Part shown: piece after piece, positions 1 through 7,332 of the stretch
Layout of the letters: the number at the start of each line of letters is the position of its first letter
Numbering within the stretch: position 1 is the stretch's first letter
NCBI GenBank assembly: GCA_013815535.1
Contig: JACDGC010000109.1
Location: forward strand, 1-9,107
Length of the DNA stretch: 9,107 nt
From: Ktedonobacterales bacterium
GTDB taxonomy: Bacteria > Chloroflexota > Ktedonobacteria > Ktedonobacterales > JACDGC01
Reading direction: 5' to 3'
Made by a program: the position numbers and the translations under genes
The notes under the pieces: model-generated
The model's input: only the letters and a program-made list of their open reading frames with translations
Database searches by the model: none
Told to the model about the DNA's origin: nothing

Positions 1-822
1 GCTGAGGGCCTTTTGCGCCGAGGTCACGTTTTCGCCGAAACCCTGGGCGGTGGTAATGCGCGTTTGCAGGTCATCCAGCAAGGCGCTGCCCAGGTAGGGG
101 ATGGCCTGCGTCTGCGAGGCGACCAGGCCCAACGTCTCCGCGTCGAGTTGCGCGCTGAGGCGGGCATAGGCGTCAGTGGTGGTGTTGGTGGCATAGCTGC
201 TGCGTGCCTGTGCCAGTTCGGCGGATTCCAAGGTCACGGGCAACCCGGCATGGCGCAATCCCTCCACCGTGGTCGCGAAACTCGTGATGCGGTTCGCCGC
301 CGCCGTCATGGCATCGATCAATTGACGCTCCGCGACGATCTTGGCATCGATGGCACGGTAATCATTGGGCAGGCGGGCACTGGCGAAGGCGCTTTGCATC
401 GTCTGCACATGGTCGGCGAAGGTGGCGGGGATGATGCCCGCCGCGACGGCGCGCTGCGACGCGATGGTGAGTGCATGCAGGTCGGTGTTGGCGGCATCTG
501 AGGTGCTGGCGGTGGCATCGATGACACTCTGCGCCACTTGCGCCGTGACTGCTTGATAGGCCTGCATTGCCTGAGCGTCGCTGAGGCCAAACCAGCCTCG
601 CTGGCCATCGATGTGCCGTTCACGCGCGGCCAGTTGGTCCACCATGCTCGCGGGGACGCCGACCGAGCGCGCATAGCGCAACTGCACGTCGAGCGTGGCG
701 CGCCCCATGCCTGCCCCACCCGCGCTCAGGTTCGCGCCGCAGCTCGCCAGCACCAGCGGCAGTGCCAGCACCGCCAGCCAGTGCAGCCACGCGGCACGCC
801 GTGTTCCCCTGTGTCTCTGCAT
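1..822 (-). CDS. Exported lipoprotein of unknown function, 5' part only (C-terminus beyond window edge)
   Basis: The minus-strand frame stays open from an ATG at 820-822 to the left edge, giving 274 residues with no stop, so the gene is truncated by the window. The N-terminus is a clear lipoprotein signal: basic residues 1-9 (MQRHRGTRR), a hydrophobic stretch at about 12-26 and the lipobox L25-A26-S27-C28. The mature protein should therefore be lipid-anchored at Cys28 on the outer face of the membrane. The rest is Ala/Gln/Thr-rich and reads as a run of amphipathic helices (about 85-260), with no further Cys and no catalytic motif I recognise. I cannot assign a family. Some exported proteins carry such helical stalks before a cell-wall-active C-terminal domain, but that part is not visible. 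A purine-rich GGGGGTGGG lies just before the start as a weak ribosome site. The gene follows the DinB gene by 138 nt on the same strand. Confidence 0.8.
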   Translation of the reverse strand, partial: MQRHRGTRRAAWLHWLAVLALPLVLASCGANLSAGGAGMGRATLDVQLRYARSVGVPASMVDQLAARERHIDGQRGWFGLSDAQAMQAYQAVTAQVAQSVIDATASTSDAANTDLHALTIASQRAVAAGIIPATFADHVQTMQSAFASARLPNDYRAIDAKIVAERQLIDAMTAAANRITSFATTVEGLRHAGLPVTLESAELAQARSSYATNTTTDAYARLSAQLDAETLGLVASQTQAIPYLGSALLDDLQTRITTAQGFGENVTSAQKALS

Positions 823-895
823 CGCGCCCACCCCCACAGAACCCGCATCATCTGATATGACGAGACACGGGTGTTTCCGCAACATCCGTGGCCTC

Positions 896-922
896 AGTAT
901 ATCCCATGGGAGCATACATGGG
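896..922 (-). promoter_or_regulatory. Possible promoter with overlapping CCCATG repeats before the lipoprotein gene
   Basis: On the minus strand a TATACT hexamer (896-901) matches the -10 consensus at 5 of 6 positions and lies about 75 nt before the lipoprotein ATG. No good -35 is found at normal spacing. Directly upstream are the palindrome CCCATGGG (903-910) and an outer inverted pair CCCATG (903-908) / CATGGG (917-922). These would fall across the spacer and -35 region, so they could be an operator. They could instead form a weak 6-bp hairpin after the DinB gene. This is inference from pattern only. Confidence 0.25.
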
Positions 923-960
923 TGCAACGGTGGCCTGATTGGGCGACGCGCACAGGTGTA

Positions 961-1446
961 TTAGACCGAGATACCCGGCAACCCCTGCGACCCGAGCGTG
1001 ATCGAGATTTCTCCGACGGCGATGAGGTCGTGTTCCAGCACGTGCCAGATGACCCACTGGCGCGGCAGGTCGTAGTGTTTGCCTTCCCATTCCGTCTCGA
1101 AAACGATGGTGGCGAGGTCGGCCATCGTCCAATTCGTGATAGCGCTTTCGATCACCGTCAAACTCATTTCTAGGGCACTGACGAGGGTGGCGGCGTCACG
1201 CTCTGGCTCTTGGTCCCAGGTCTTGAGCGCGGCAAAGGCGGTGTCGCCCACCCCCAGCGTGTCGTGAAACCATTCCGCCCGCGCCGCGATGAGGTGTGCC
1301 ACCAAGATGCCCACCGAGCGCAGATGTGGCGCGGCGCGCAGGGTGAGTTGCTCCGCCGTCAGGGGTGTGATGGCCATGATGAGGTAGTGCTGACGTTCGC
1401 GCCAGCTGTCCATAAGCGTCGTCAAGAGTGCACGGTTTTCATCCAT
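961..1446 (-). CDS. DinB-fold (DinB/YfiT-like four-helix bundle) protein with incomplete metal site
   Basis: This is a 161-residue protein of usual length for the DinB/YfiT-like superfamily, whose members are four-helix bundles that often bind a divalent metal through three histidines and in some cases act as thiol-dependent transferases. The first ligand is in place at H51 (LVAHLIAARAEWF). The C-terminal helix has the family motif W134-H-V-L-E-H-D, with H139 where the second ligand is expected. Related proteins read EHDLHHxGE at this point, and the last His of that string is the third ligand. Here the string is EHDLIAVGE (138-146), so position 143 is Ala. H135 gives an alternative HxxxH (H135/H139), but one turn too early. 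Activity as a normal DinB enzyme is therefore doubtful. No substrate can be named. The start ATG is the first in frame, with GAAAGGG about 10 nt upstream. It diverges from the ABC ATPase gene. Confidence 0.85.
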   Translation of the reverse strand: MDENRALLTTLMDSWRERQHYLIMAITPLTAEQLTLRAAPHLRSVGILVAHLIAARAEWFHDTLGVGDTAFAALKTWDQEPERDAATLVSALEMSLTVIESAITNWTMADLATIVFETEWEGKHYDLPRQWVIWHVLEHDLIAVGEISITLGSQGLPGISV

Positions 1447-1483
1447 TACAGATAGGCCCTTTCAGGGGTGGAGTGGTAGGGTA

Positions 1484-1512
1484 GATATAATTATGCACAC
1501 GCCTGTGAGCAA
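1484..1512 (-). promoter_or_regulatory. Weak candidate promoter for the DinB gene
   Basis: On the minus strand TTGCTC (1507-1512) and TATATC (1484-1489) are separated by 17 nt, matching the sigma70 -35/-10 consensus at 3 and 4 of 6 positions. The start would lie roughly 30 nt before the DinB ATG. The same bases contain a perfect plus-strand TATAAT (1486-1491), but that one has no -35 partner at 16-18 nt. Either or both could be real. Confidence 0.3.
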
Positions 1513-1559
1513 TGATCCGCTTGGCCCATAAAAAAAAGTCGAGTATTTCCCGCTGAAGC

Positions 1560-1588
1560 TAGACAGAGCCTCGATTGTCTGGTATACT
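1560..1588 (+). promoter_or_regulatory. Sigma70-type extended -10 promoter for the ABC ATPase gene
   Basis: TAGACA (1560-1565, 5 of 6 to TTGACA) is followed after exactly 17 nt by TATACT (1583-1588, 5 of 6 to TATAAT). A TG dinucleotide at 1580-1581 makes an extended -10 (TGnTATACT). Transcription should begin near 1594-1596. A run of eight A (1530-1537) lies about 60 bp upstream of that point and may act as a distal UP-like or bent element. This is the best promoter in the window. It implies a leader of about 110 nt before the coding start at 1707. Confidence 0.7.
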
Positions 1589-1603
1589 CATTCTCAGATG
1601 GAC

Positions 1604-1690
1604 CGTTGCCAGGGAACTGTTTTGGCAACGCACGACCCAGGATGGTCGCCTAGCTCTGCCCCCCATGCAGAGCGTTACGGGCACGTGCCC
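1604..1690 (+). promoter_or_regulatory. Structured 5' leader with four consecutive inverted repeats
   Basis: Between the promoter and the ribosome site there are four inverted repeats in 87 nt. CGTTGCCA (1604-1611) pairs with TGGCAACG (1623-1630), and the stem can be extended inward by G-U pairs. CGACC (1633-1637) pairs with GGTCG (1644-1648). GCTCTGC (1653-1659) pairs with GCAGAGC (1667-1673) around a C-rich loop. GGGCACGTGCCC (1679-1690) is a perfect 12-bp palindrome, ending only three bases before the AAAAGGG ribosome site. As RNA this would be a chain of hairpins that could control access to the ribosome site. As DNA the first and last repeats could be operators. It matches no riboswitch class I can recognise. 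Confidence 0.5.
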
Positions 1691-1706
1691 AAGAAAAGGG
1701 ATGACA

Positions 1707-2801
<1,095 letters not shown>

Positions 2802-2818
2802 TTTGCACCACGCGCGAC

Positions 2819-2846
2819 AGGGCGGATCTCACGCGAGATTCGCCCT
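2819..2846 (+). terminator. Hairpin terminator after the ABC ATPase gene
   Basis: AGGGCGGATCTC (2819-2830) pairs with GAGATTCGCCCT (2835-2846) around the 4-nt loop ACGC. This gives 12 pairs including one G-U, starting 17 nt after the ATPase stop. Only a weak T-containing stretch (TTCGT) follows, so termination may rely on the stem or a factor. No other gene lies on this strand until 2924. Confidence 0.7.
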
Positions 2847-2876
2847 TCGTCATGGGTGTGACATACTGGTATGAGG

Positions 2877-2901
2877 ACAAACGTTCGCTAATGGCGTTTG
2901 T
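2877..2901 (+). repeat. Inverted repeat before the hydrolase operon (possible operator)
   Basis: ACAAACG (2877-2883) and CGTTTGT (2895-2901) are perfect 7-bp inverted arms separated by 11 nt, ending 6 nt before the AGGAAGGGAG ribosome site. A second small inverted repeat, CATAC-TG-GTATG, lies at 2862-2873. Their position between the ATPase terminator and the hydrolase start fits an operator or a leader hairpin. No convincing -35/-10 pair was found in the same stretch. Confidence 0.35.
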
Positions 2902-2923
2902 TAATAGGAAGGGAGCAATACTC

Positions 2924-3751
2924 GTGCAACCAACGACAACCTCAGGGTATGCTGACATCCATGGCGGCAAGCTATATTACGAGGTGGCGGGGACTGGCCC
3001 AGCGCTGCTGCTGATTCATGCGGGGGTTGCCGACCACCGCATGTGGGACGACCAATGGGCCGCCTTTGCCCAGCACTTTCGCGTCATCCGCTATGACACG
3101 CGCGAGTTTGGCAAGACGACCTCACAGGATGTCGCTTATTCCAACCGCCAAGATATCGCGGACCTGCTGAGCCATCTGGGCATCAGCCGCATCGCCATCA
3201 TGGGCGTGTCGCGCGGTGGACAGATCGCCACCGATTTCACCCTGGAACACCCCGACATGGTGACGCATCTTATCTCGGTCGCGGGGGGCATCAGCGGCAT
3301 CAGCTATGATGACATTACCCCGCTACCCGAAGAGGTCGCCATCAATGAGCGCATCGAAGCCGTGGAAAACGCGAAGGATTACCCCCCGCTGATCGACCTA
3401 GAAGTGCATGTGTGGGGTGACGGCCCCGCGCAGCCAGAGGGGCGCATGGCGGCGGGTCCACGGGCCAAGATGCGCCAGATGGTCGCCGAGAACTATGCGG
3501 CGCATCAGGGTGAATCACCCACCGCGCAGCCACTGGACCCGCCCGCCATCCATCGTCTGGGCGAGATTCGCGTCCCCACCTTGGTCATCGAGGGCGACCT
3601 CGACTTTGATGAAACGCATCAGGTCATGGGCATCCTCGCGGCGCGGGTCGCGGGCGCGCAACATGTGGTCATCGCTGGCACTGCCCATCTGCCAAATATG
3701 GAACAACCAGCACAATTCACCCAGATCGTCCTCGACTTTCTGAGGAAATAA
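2924..3751 (+). CDS. Alpha/beta-hydrolase fold enzyme
   Basis: This is a 275-residue soluble hydrolase of the classic alpha/beta fold. Visible parts are the oxyanion-hole region L-I-H-A-G (30-34), the nucleophile elbow G94-V-S96-R-G98, a likely acid in E-G-D-L-D (D225 or D227) and the catalytic His in G-T-A-H255-L-P-N-M-E. A cap segment lies between about 125 and 210. The family includes esterases, lactonases and C-C hydrolases, and the sequence does not reveal the substrate. I place the start at GTG 2924, because AGGAAGGGAG (2906-2915) lies 8 nt before it and the fold begins soon after (Y-A-D-I-H-G-G-K-L-Y-Y-E). Earlier in-frame starts at 2852 and 2891 lack a ribosome site. It lies 23 nt before the split-barrel gene, so the two form an operon. 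There is no signal peptide, so the enzyme is cytoplasmic. Confidence 0.93.
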   Translation: MQPTTTSGYADIHGGKLYYEVAGTGPALLLIHAGVADHRMWDDQWAAFAQHFRVIRYDTREFGKTTSQDVAYSNRQDIADLLSHLGISRIAIMGVSRGGQIATDFTLEHPDMVTHLISVAGGISGISYDDITPLPEEVAINERIEAVENAKDYPPLIDLEVHVWGDGPAQPEGRMAAGPRAKMRQMVAENYAAHQGESPTAQPLDPPAIHRLGEIRVPTLVIEGDLDFDETHQVMGILAARVAGAQHVVIAGTAHLPNMEQPAQFTQIVLDFLRK

Positions 3752-3774
3752 TCTATCAGAGGAGATAGCGTCCC

Positions 3775-4188
3775 ATGCAACTCGATCTGAGCGACCCCAA
3801 GCAGGCCCATATTGATGAGCGGCTGCGGCAAAACCTCATCGCCTGGTTTACGTCCGTGCGGCCCGATGGGCGGCCCCACAGCGTCGCCGTGTGGTTCATA
3901 TGGGACGGCACATCGTTCTTGATGTTTAGCAAACCGAAGAACCAGAAAATCACCAACATCCGTCAGAATGCCAATGTCTTGCTGGCCTTGGATGACACCA
4001 AAAACGGCGATGATCCCATCGTCTTCGAGGGCACTGCCGAGTTGCTCGACGCTGCGGCCACGGTGCCCACTGAAGCGTATGCGGAAAAATATGCGACGTT
4101 GATCCAGCAACTTGGCTGGAAGCCAGATAGCATGCTTGCCGAATATTCGCAGGCCGTTCGCATCACCCCGACCAAGCGCCTGGGTTAA
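3775..4188 (+). CDS. PPOX-class split-barrel flavin/F420-dependent oxidoreductase, Rv3369-like
   Basis: This is a 137-residue protein of the pyridoxamine-5'-phosphate-oxidase-like split beta-barrel superfamily (FDOR-B). The sequence T26-S-V-R-P-D-G-R-P-H-S-V-A-V-W-F-I-W-D-G, then F51-S-K-P-K-N-Q-K-I-T-N-I-R-Q-N, and the ending Y124-S-Q-A-V-R-I-T-P-T-K match the pattern of the Rv3369 group as I remember it. Members are small homodimers that bind F420 or a flavin and reduce small molecules. Which cofactor this one uses cannot be told from sequence alone. Length is normal for the group. A strong AGAGGAGA (3758-3765) lies 9 nt before the ATG, itself 23 nt after the hydrolase stop, so both are probably made from one mRNA and may act on the same compound. 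A hairpin follows at 4212. Confidence 0.88.
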   Translation: MQLDLSDPKQAHIDERLRQNLIAWFTSVRPDGRPHSVAVWFIWDGTSFLMFSKPKNQKITNIRQNANVLLALDDTKNGDDPIVFEGTAELLDAAATVPTEAYAEKYATLIQQLGWKPDSMLAEYSQAVRITPTKRLG

Positions 4189-4211
4189 GCAGCATCCACA
4201 AGAACCGCACC

Positions 4212-4240
4212 GATGCCCCGCCTACAAATGGTGGGGCATC
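4212..4240. terminator. Hairpin terminator between convergent operons
   Basis: GATGCCCCGCC (4212-4222) pairs with GGTGGGGCATC (4230-4240) around the 7-nt loop TACAAAT, giving 11 pairs with one G/T position. It lies 23 nt after the split-barrel stop and 8 nt beyond the histidine kinase stop on the other strand, so it can serve both transcripts. No T-tract follows on either strand. Confidence 0.7.
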
Positions 4241-4248
4241 AGTGTGCC

Positions 4249-6729
4249 TCAATGGTCAGAATAGGTGAAGGTGAAATCGGTCATTTGCTGGCCTTCGCCA
4301 TAGGCGGCATAGGCCGTGTTCGCCGCGCCATCGGGCGTTGGGGGTGGTCCGGCACCGGGGTCGGGCGGCCCGATGGGCGTACCCAGCAGCGCTTGCACCT
4401 GCCCTTGCAGAGGCGTCACTTGGCTGGCATCGAAGTGCTGGGCCAGTTGGCGCACCTGTGTGTCGAGGGCACTGACCTGCGCCTGGATGGCGGTCAAGAT
4501 GTTGACCACATGGCCCCCATGGTCGTGCATGGTCGCTGGGGCATCTGATTGTTGCAGCGCCAGCGCCGCGTGCCCGCTGGCGAGCCTGATGTAGCCGCCC
4601 GTTGTCGTTCCCCCCGCAGCGGCGGCGAGCAAGCCAAATCCATCCCCTTGGGGGATGTTGCGCGCTTTACAGGTGGTGGGTAATGGGGCCGCCGCTTTGC
4701 CTTCGATCAGGATCAGTTGGCTGAGGATCACACAGTGATTGAGCGCACCATCCACCGGCTTCGTCGCGCTGAGCAGCCGCGTTTGTTGATCCAACACCTG
4801 CATTTGTTGCAAAAGGCCCACCAGCAGCCCCACCGCACCGGGGGTTGTGGGGAAGCTCACCAGCAAGTGGCGCACATGCACCATTGCGAGGGGAGGAAAG
4901 ACGCCGCGAAAAACGATCGGTCCGGTGGGCGCGGTGGTGGGCTGGCTTTCGCGTGTCACCTCAACCACATTGCCATTTGCCAGCAAATTTGTGCTGGGCA
5001 ATGCATTCCTGGGATCCAATTGGTAACTGCCATCTCGTGCGATGAGCGCGCCCAGGGGGGTGATCTGCTCTTGTGTCGTATCGATGATCCAGCCTTGGTA
5101 ATGGTTGCCGTTTGGCGCGGCCCCCAGCCCCGTGAGGCGCAGCAACAGGGCGTTGGAGGTGCCGCCGTTGACATCAACGAAGTGCAGATCGCCTGTGACG
5201 GGCGGTGCGGTGGCTGGCTGCTGGGTGACGACAATCGCCGCCGCAACAACGACGACTGCCACGGCGGCGGCCAGCACCGTGCGGGCCTGCCGCGCTGGCC
5301 ACCGCCCGCCCACCAACGCAGCGGGGGCCGCAGCGGCGACGGGCGCGGCAACGGCTTCGGTTGGCAAGGTCAGGTGAAAAGCGGAACCTTCGCCCTCGAT
5401 GCCGCTGCTTTCGACCCAGATGCGGCCACCCATCGCCTCGGTCAGCACCTTACACAGATAGAGCCCCAGCCCATTGCCACTGGTGTTGGAGGTGAGGTCG
5501 CGTGGCAAGCGGGCGAAACGGTGGAACAACAGGGGAATCTGCGCGGCAGGCACCCCCAGCCCATAATCACGCACGGTGATTTCAATGGGGGCTCCCACCA
5601 GTCGCTTATTTGGCGCCAAGGGGGTCATCTGCACTTCAATCGCCGTTCCGGCTGCCGAATATTTGACGGCATTGGAAAGCAGATTGGTAAAGATCTGTTG
5701 CAGATAGATCTCATCCCCCCAGACCGTCAGTTCCTCAGGGATCGAGATGAAGAGGTCGCGCTCGGTCATGCGTGCTTCGTTGGGGTCCAACAGGCGCGAG
5801 GCGGCCACCAAGGTTGCTTTCAACGGCACGCGCGCTGGCTCGAAATCCTCGGGATGTTGGGCGATCTGGCGGGTGTCGAGAATGGAGCCGATGAGTTGGA
5901 TGACGCGGCGGCCTGTCTCATCCAGCGAATCCAGGTAGGAGGCGCGGCGCTCTGGGGCCATTTCGCGGTTGCGCTGTCGCAAGATGGTGACGTAGTTCAT
6001 CATGGCCATGATGGGGTTACGGAGTTCGTGGTTGACGCTGCTGATGAACTGGTCCTTCAATTCATCCAGTTGCTGTGCTTGCTCATAAGAAATTTGGGTC
6101 GTGCTGAGGGCGTGAATGGTTTGCTGAAAATAAAATTGATTATAGCTGAGCAAGGTGGCGCAGAGCCATTGCACGCTGATCTCAATCACCAGCAGCGGCA
6201 CGGGGTCGGCGAGCGCGTTGCTGGCGGCGATATGGGGCAAAATCCACAGCACCGCCAGAATGGTGAAGCCATTCAAGAAGATGGTGGTCGCAAGCATCCA
6301 GCCAATCGTCCCAATCAGCCCGGCCACGATGATGGCTACGATGAGCGAGAGCAGCCCCGCCATGGTGTTCACGTGGGCGGTGGCCACCAGGAAATTGGCG
6401 ATGAGGGCCAGGCAACACGCGCCGATGGTGGTGGTGACCATCACGACCCCACTGGCAGTGTTGGCGTGTTCGTGGCGCGCCAACGCCGCCCCCAGCAGCA
6501 CCCCGCCAGCGAGCACGACTTCGAGCGCGGCGAGGATGCCCAGCGGGCCAAGATGGGCGACGAGCGAGCGCTGCACCACATAGGGTAAGAACGCGGCGAC
6601 GAAAAGCCCGCCCAGCAGCACCAGCAAGATGCGCGCGATTTGGACGGTGAGGCGCAGCCGATGCCGACGGTCATAGATACGGATCAGTTGCTGCTCGGCA
6701 GAACGCAGCGCGGGGACGGTGGGAACCAT
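4249..6729 (-). CDS. Membrane histidine kinase fused to an extracytoplasmic RskA-like domain and His-rich tail
   Basis: This is an 826-residue protein. Residues 1-30 are polar, and about six membrane helices follow (roughly 31-51, 61-83, 94-117, 122-143, 145-166, 176-197). A linker leads to a HisKA domain with the phospho-acceptor H234 in F-I-S-S-V-N-H-E-L-R-N-P. The ATPase domain has N-box N349-L-L-S-N353, G1 D388-Y-G-L-G, F-box F402-H-R-F and G2 S417-G-N-G-L-G-L. A Pro/Ala linker and a seventh helix (484-503) then put the C-terminus outside. Residues about 512-611 (D-L-H-F-V-D ... Y-Q-G-W-I-I-D ... P-L-G ... A-P-T-G-P-I-V-F-R-G) resemble the outer domain of RskA-type anti-sigma factors. Residues 612-780 are helical with many His and two Cys (C666, C687), followed by a Pro-rich end. 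It presumably senses an envelope signal and phosphorylates the response regulator encoded 68 nt upstream. GAGGT lies 6 nt before the ATG. Confidence 0.92.
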   Translation of the reverse strand: MVPTVPALRSAEQQLIRIYDRRHRLRLTVQIARILLVLLGGLFVAAFLPYVVQRSLVAHLGPLGILAALEVVLAGGVLLGAALARHEHANTASGVVMVTTTIGACCLALIANFLVATAHVNTMAGLLSLIVAIIVAGLIGTIGWMLATTIFLNGFTILAVLWILPHIAASNALADPVPLLVIEISVQWLCATLLSYNQFYFQQTIHALSTTQISYEQAQQLDELKDQFISSVNHELRNPIMAMMNYVTILRQRNREMAPERRASYLDSLDETGRRVIQLIGSILDTRQIAQHPEDFEPARVPLKATLVAASRLLDPNEARMTERDLFISIPEELTVWGDEIYLQQIFTNLLSNAVKYSAAGTAIEVQMTPLAPNKRLVGAPIEITVRDYGLGVPAAQIPLLFHRFARLPRDLTSNTSGNGLGLYLCKVLTEAMGGRIWVESSGIEGEGSAFHLTLPTEAVAAPVAAAAPAALVGGRWPARQARTVLAAAVAVVVVAAAIVVTQQPATAPPVTGDLHFVDVNGGTSNALLLRLTGLGAAPNGNHYQGWIIDTTQEQITPLGALIARDGSYQLDPRNALPSTNLLANGNVVEVTRESQPTTAPTGPIVFRGVFPPLAMVHVRHLLVSFPTTPGAVGLLVGLLQQMQVLDQQTRLLSATKPVDGALNHCVILSQLILIEGKAAAPLPTTCKARNIPQGDGFGLLAAAAGGTTTGGYIRLASGHAALALQQSDAPATMHDHGGHVVNILTAIQAQVSALDTQVRQLAQHFDASQVTPLQGQVQALLGTPIGPPDPGAGPPPTPDGAANTAYAAYGEGQQMTDFTFTYSDH

Positions 6730-6797
6730 CTAGTGACCTCATATCGTCTGTGGGGTGTGGCGGCATGCCAGAACGCGCACAGGCGTGTTGTGGGGAA

Positions 6798-7229
6798 TCA
6801 AGGGGTGGGCGGGGCATCCTCGGCAAGCTGTTGCAGGCGAGCGAGGCGGTCTGATTCGGTGTGCTCAATGGCGCGTTGGATGGTGGCGATCAACTCAAAG
6901 CCATCCACTGGTTTCAGCAGATAATAATCGACGCCCACCGCCAGGCCCATCCACTGATCGCGCTCCTGAACCATGGCGCTCAGGATGATGAGGGGGATGT
7001 GCTCGGTTTCCGGGTCGCCGCGCAGGGACTGCACGAGTTGATAGCCATTTAATTGAGGCATACGCACGTCAATGATGATGCAGTCTGGGTGGTCTGAATA
7101 GACTTTTTCCAGGCCCTGCGCACCATTTTCTGCCGTAATGACTCTAAAATCGCTCAATTCTTCCAGCAACGCCGCCATGCTGGGTAAGAGGTCGCGATCG
7201 TCGTCGACCAATAAGACACGATGGGGCAT
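6798..7229 (-). CDS. Single-domain response regulator (CheY-like receiver)
   Basis: This is a 143-residue stand-alone receiver domain. The phosphorylation site is D54 in I-I-I-D-V-R-M-P, the acidic pair is D9/D10 in L-L-V-D-D-D, the switch residues are S84 (I-I-L-S-A-M) and Y103, and the conserved lysine is K106 (Y-Y-L-L-K-P). After about residue 122 there is only a short helical tail ending in A-P-P-T-P. No DNA-binding or enzyme domain is present, so output must go through protein contacts or phosphotransfer. It is the first gene of a pair with the membrane histidine kinase, its probable partner, whose ATG lies 68 nt downstream. AGGA lies about 10 nt before the ATG, a modest ribosome site. 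Confidence 0.95.
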   Translation of the reverse strand: MPHRVLLVDDDRDLLPSMAALLEELSDFRVITAENGAQGLEKVYSDHPDCIIIDVRMPQLNGYQLVQSLRGDPETEHIPLIILSAMVQERDQWMGLAVGVDYYLLKPVDGFELIATIQRAIEHTESDRLARLQQLAEDAPPTP

Positions 7230-7332
7230 TTACAACCGTTCCTACTTTACAAGCAGCCTACTGCAATTGCTTCAACGTGAAGGAGCAGGTAGTCACTCAA
7301 TCGAACATTCGTATTATCCGCCGACTGTCAAG
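7230..7332 (-). promoter_or_regulatory. Upstream region of the two-component operon; promoter not resolved
   Basis: About 100 nt separate the response regulator ATG from the hairpin of the next operon. A perfect minus-strand TTGACA lies at 7326-7331, at the foot of that hairpin, but no good -10 sits 16-18 nt from it. A second pair, TTGAAG (7270-7275) and TGTAAA (7246-7251) with an 18-nt spacer, would start transcription too close to the ribosome site to be convincing. A short inverted repeat CGAA-TG-TTCG also occurs here. The promoter must be in this stretch or upstream, but I cannot fix it. Confidence 0.25.

Noticed and set aside
308..615. Four ATCGAT sites within about 300 bp of the lipoprotein gene
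   Set aside because: They encode Ile-Asp in different helices (VIDA, AIDA, LIDA, HIDG) at irregular spacing. Codon preference explains them without a DNA function.
1530..1537. Run of eight A (T on the minus strand) as a possible terminator tail
   Set aside because: There is no stable stem next to it on the minus strand and no transcript that would need to end there. An upstream promoter element is the simpler reading.
1575..1706. N-terminal extension of the ABC ATPase back to a TTG at 1575
   Set aside because: The extension would run through the -10 element (1583-1588) and the hairpin leader. The family start fits MAEVRLEHINK at 1707 with a ribosome site.
2852..2923. Earlier starts of the hydrolase at 2852 or 2891
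   Set aside because: Neither has a ribosome site, and the extra residues do not belong to the fold. GTG 2924 has AGGAAGGGAG at good spacing.
4717..6588. Long plus-strand open frame (about 620 codons) opposite the histidine kinase
   Set aside because: It is antisense to a gene with every kinase motif intact. Its translation is His/Gln/Gly-rich with no domain and no proper ribosome site. It is a by-product of GC-rich codon use.
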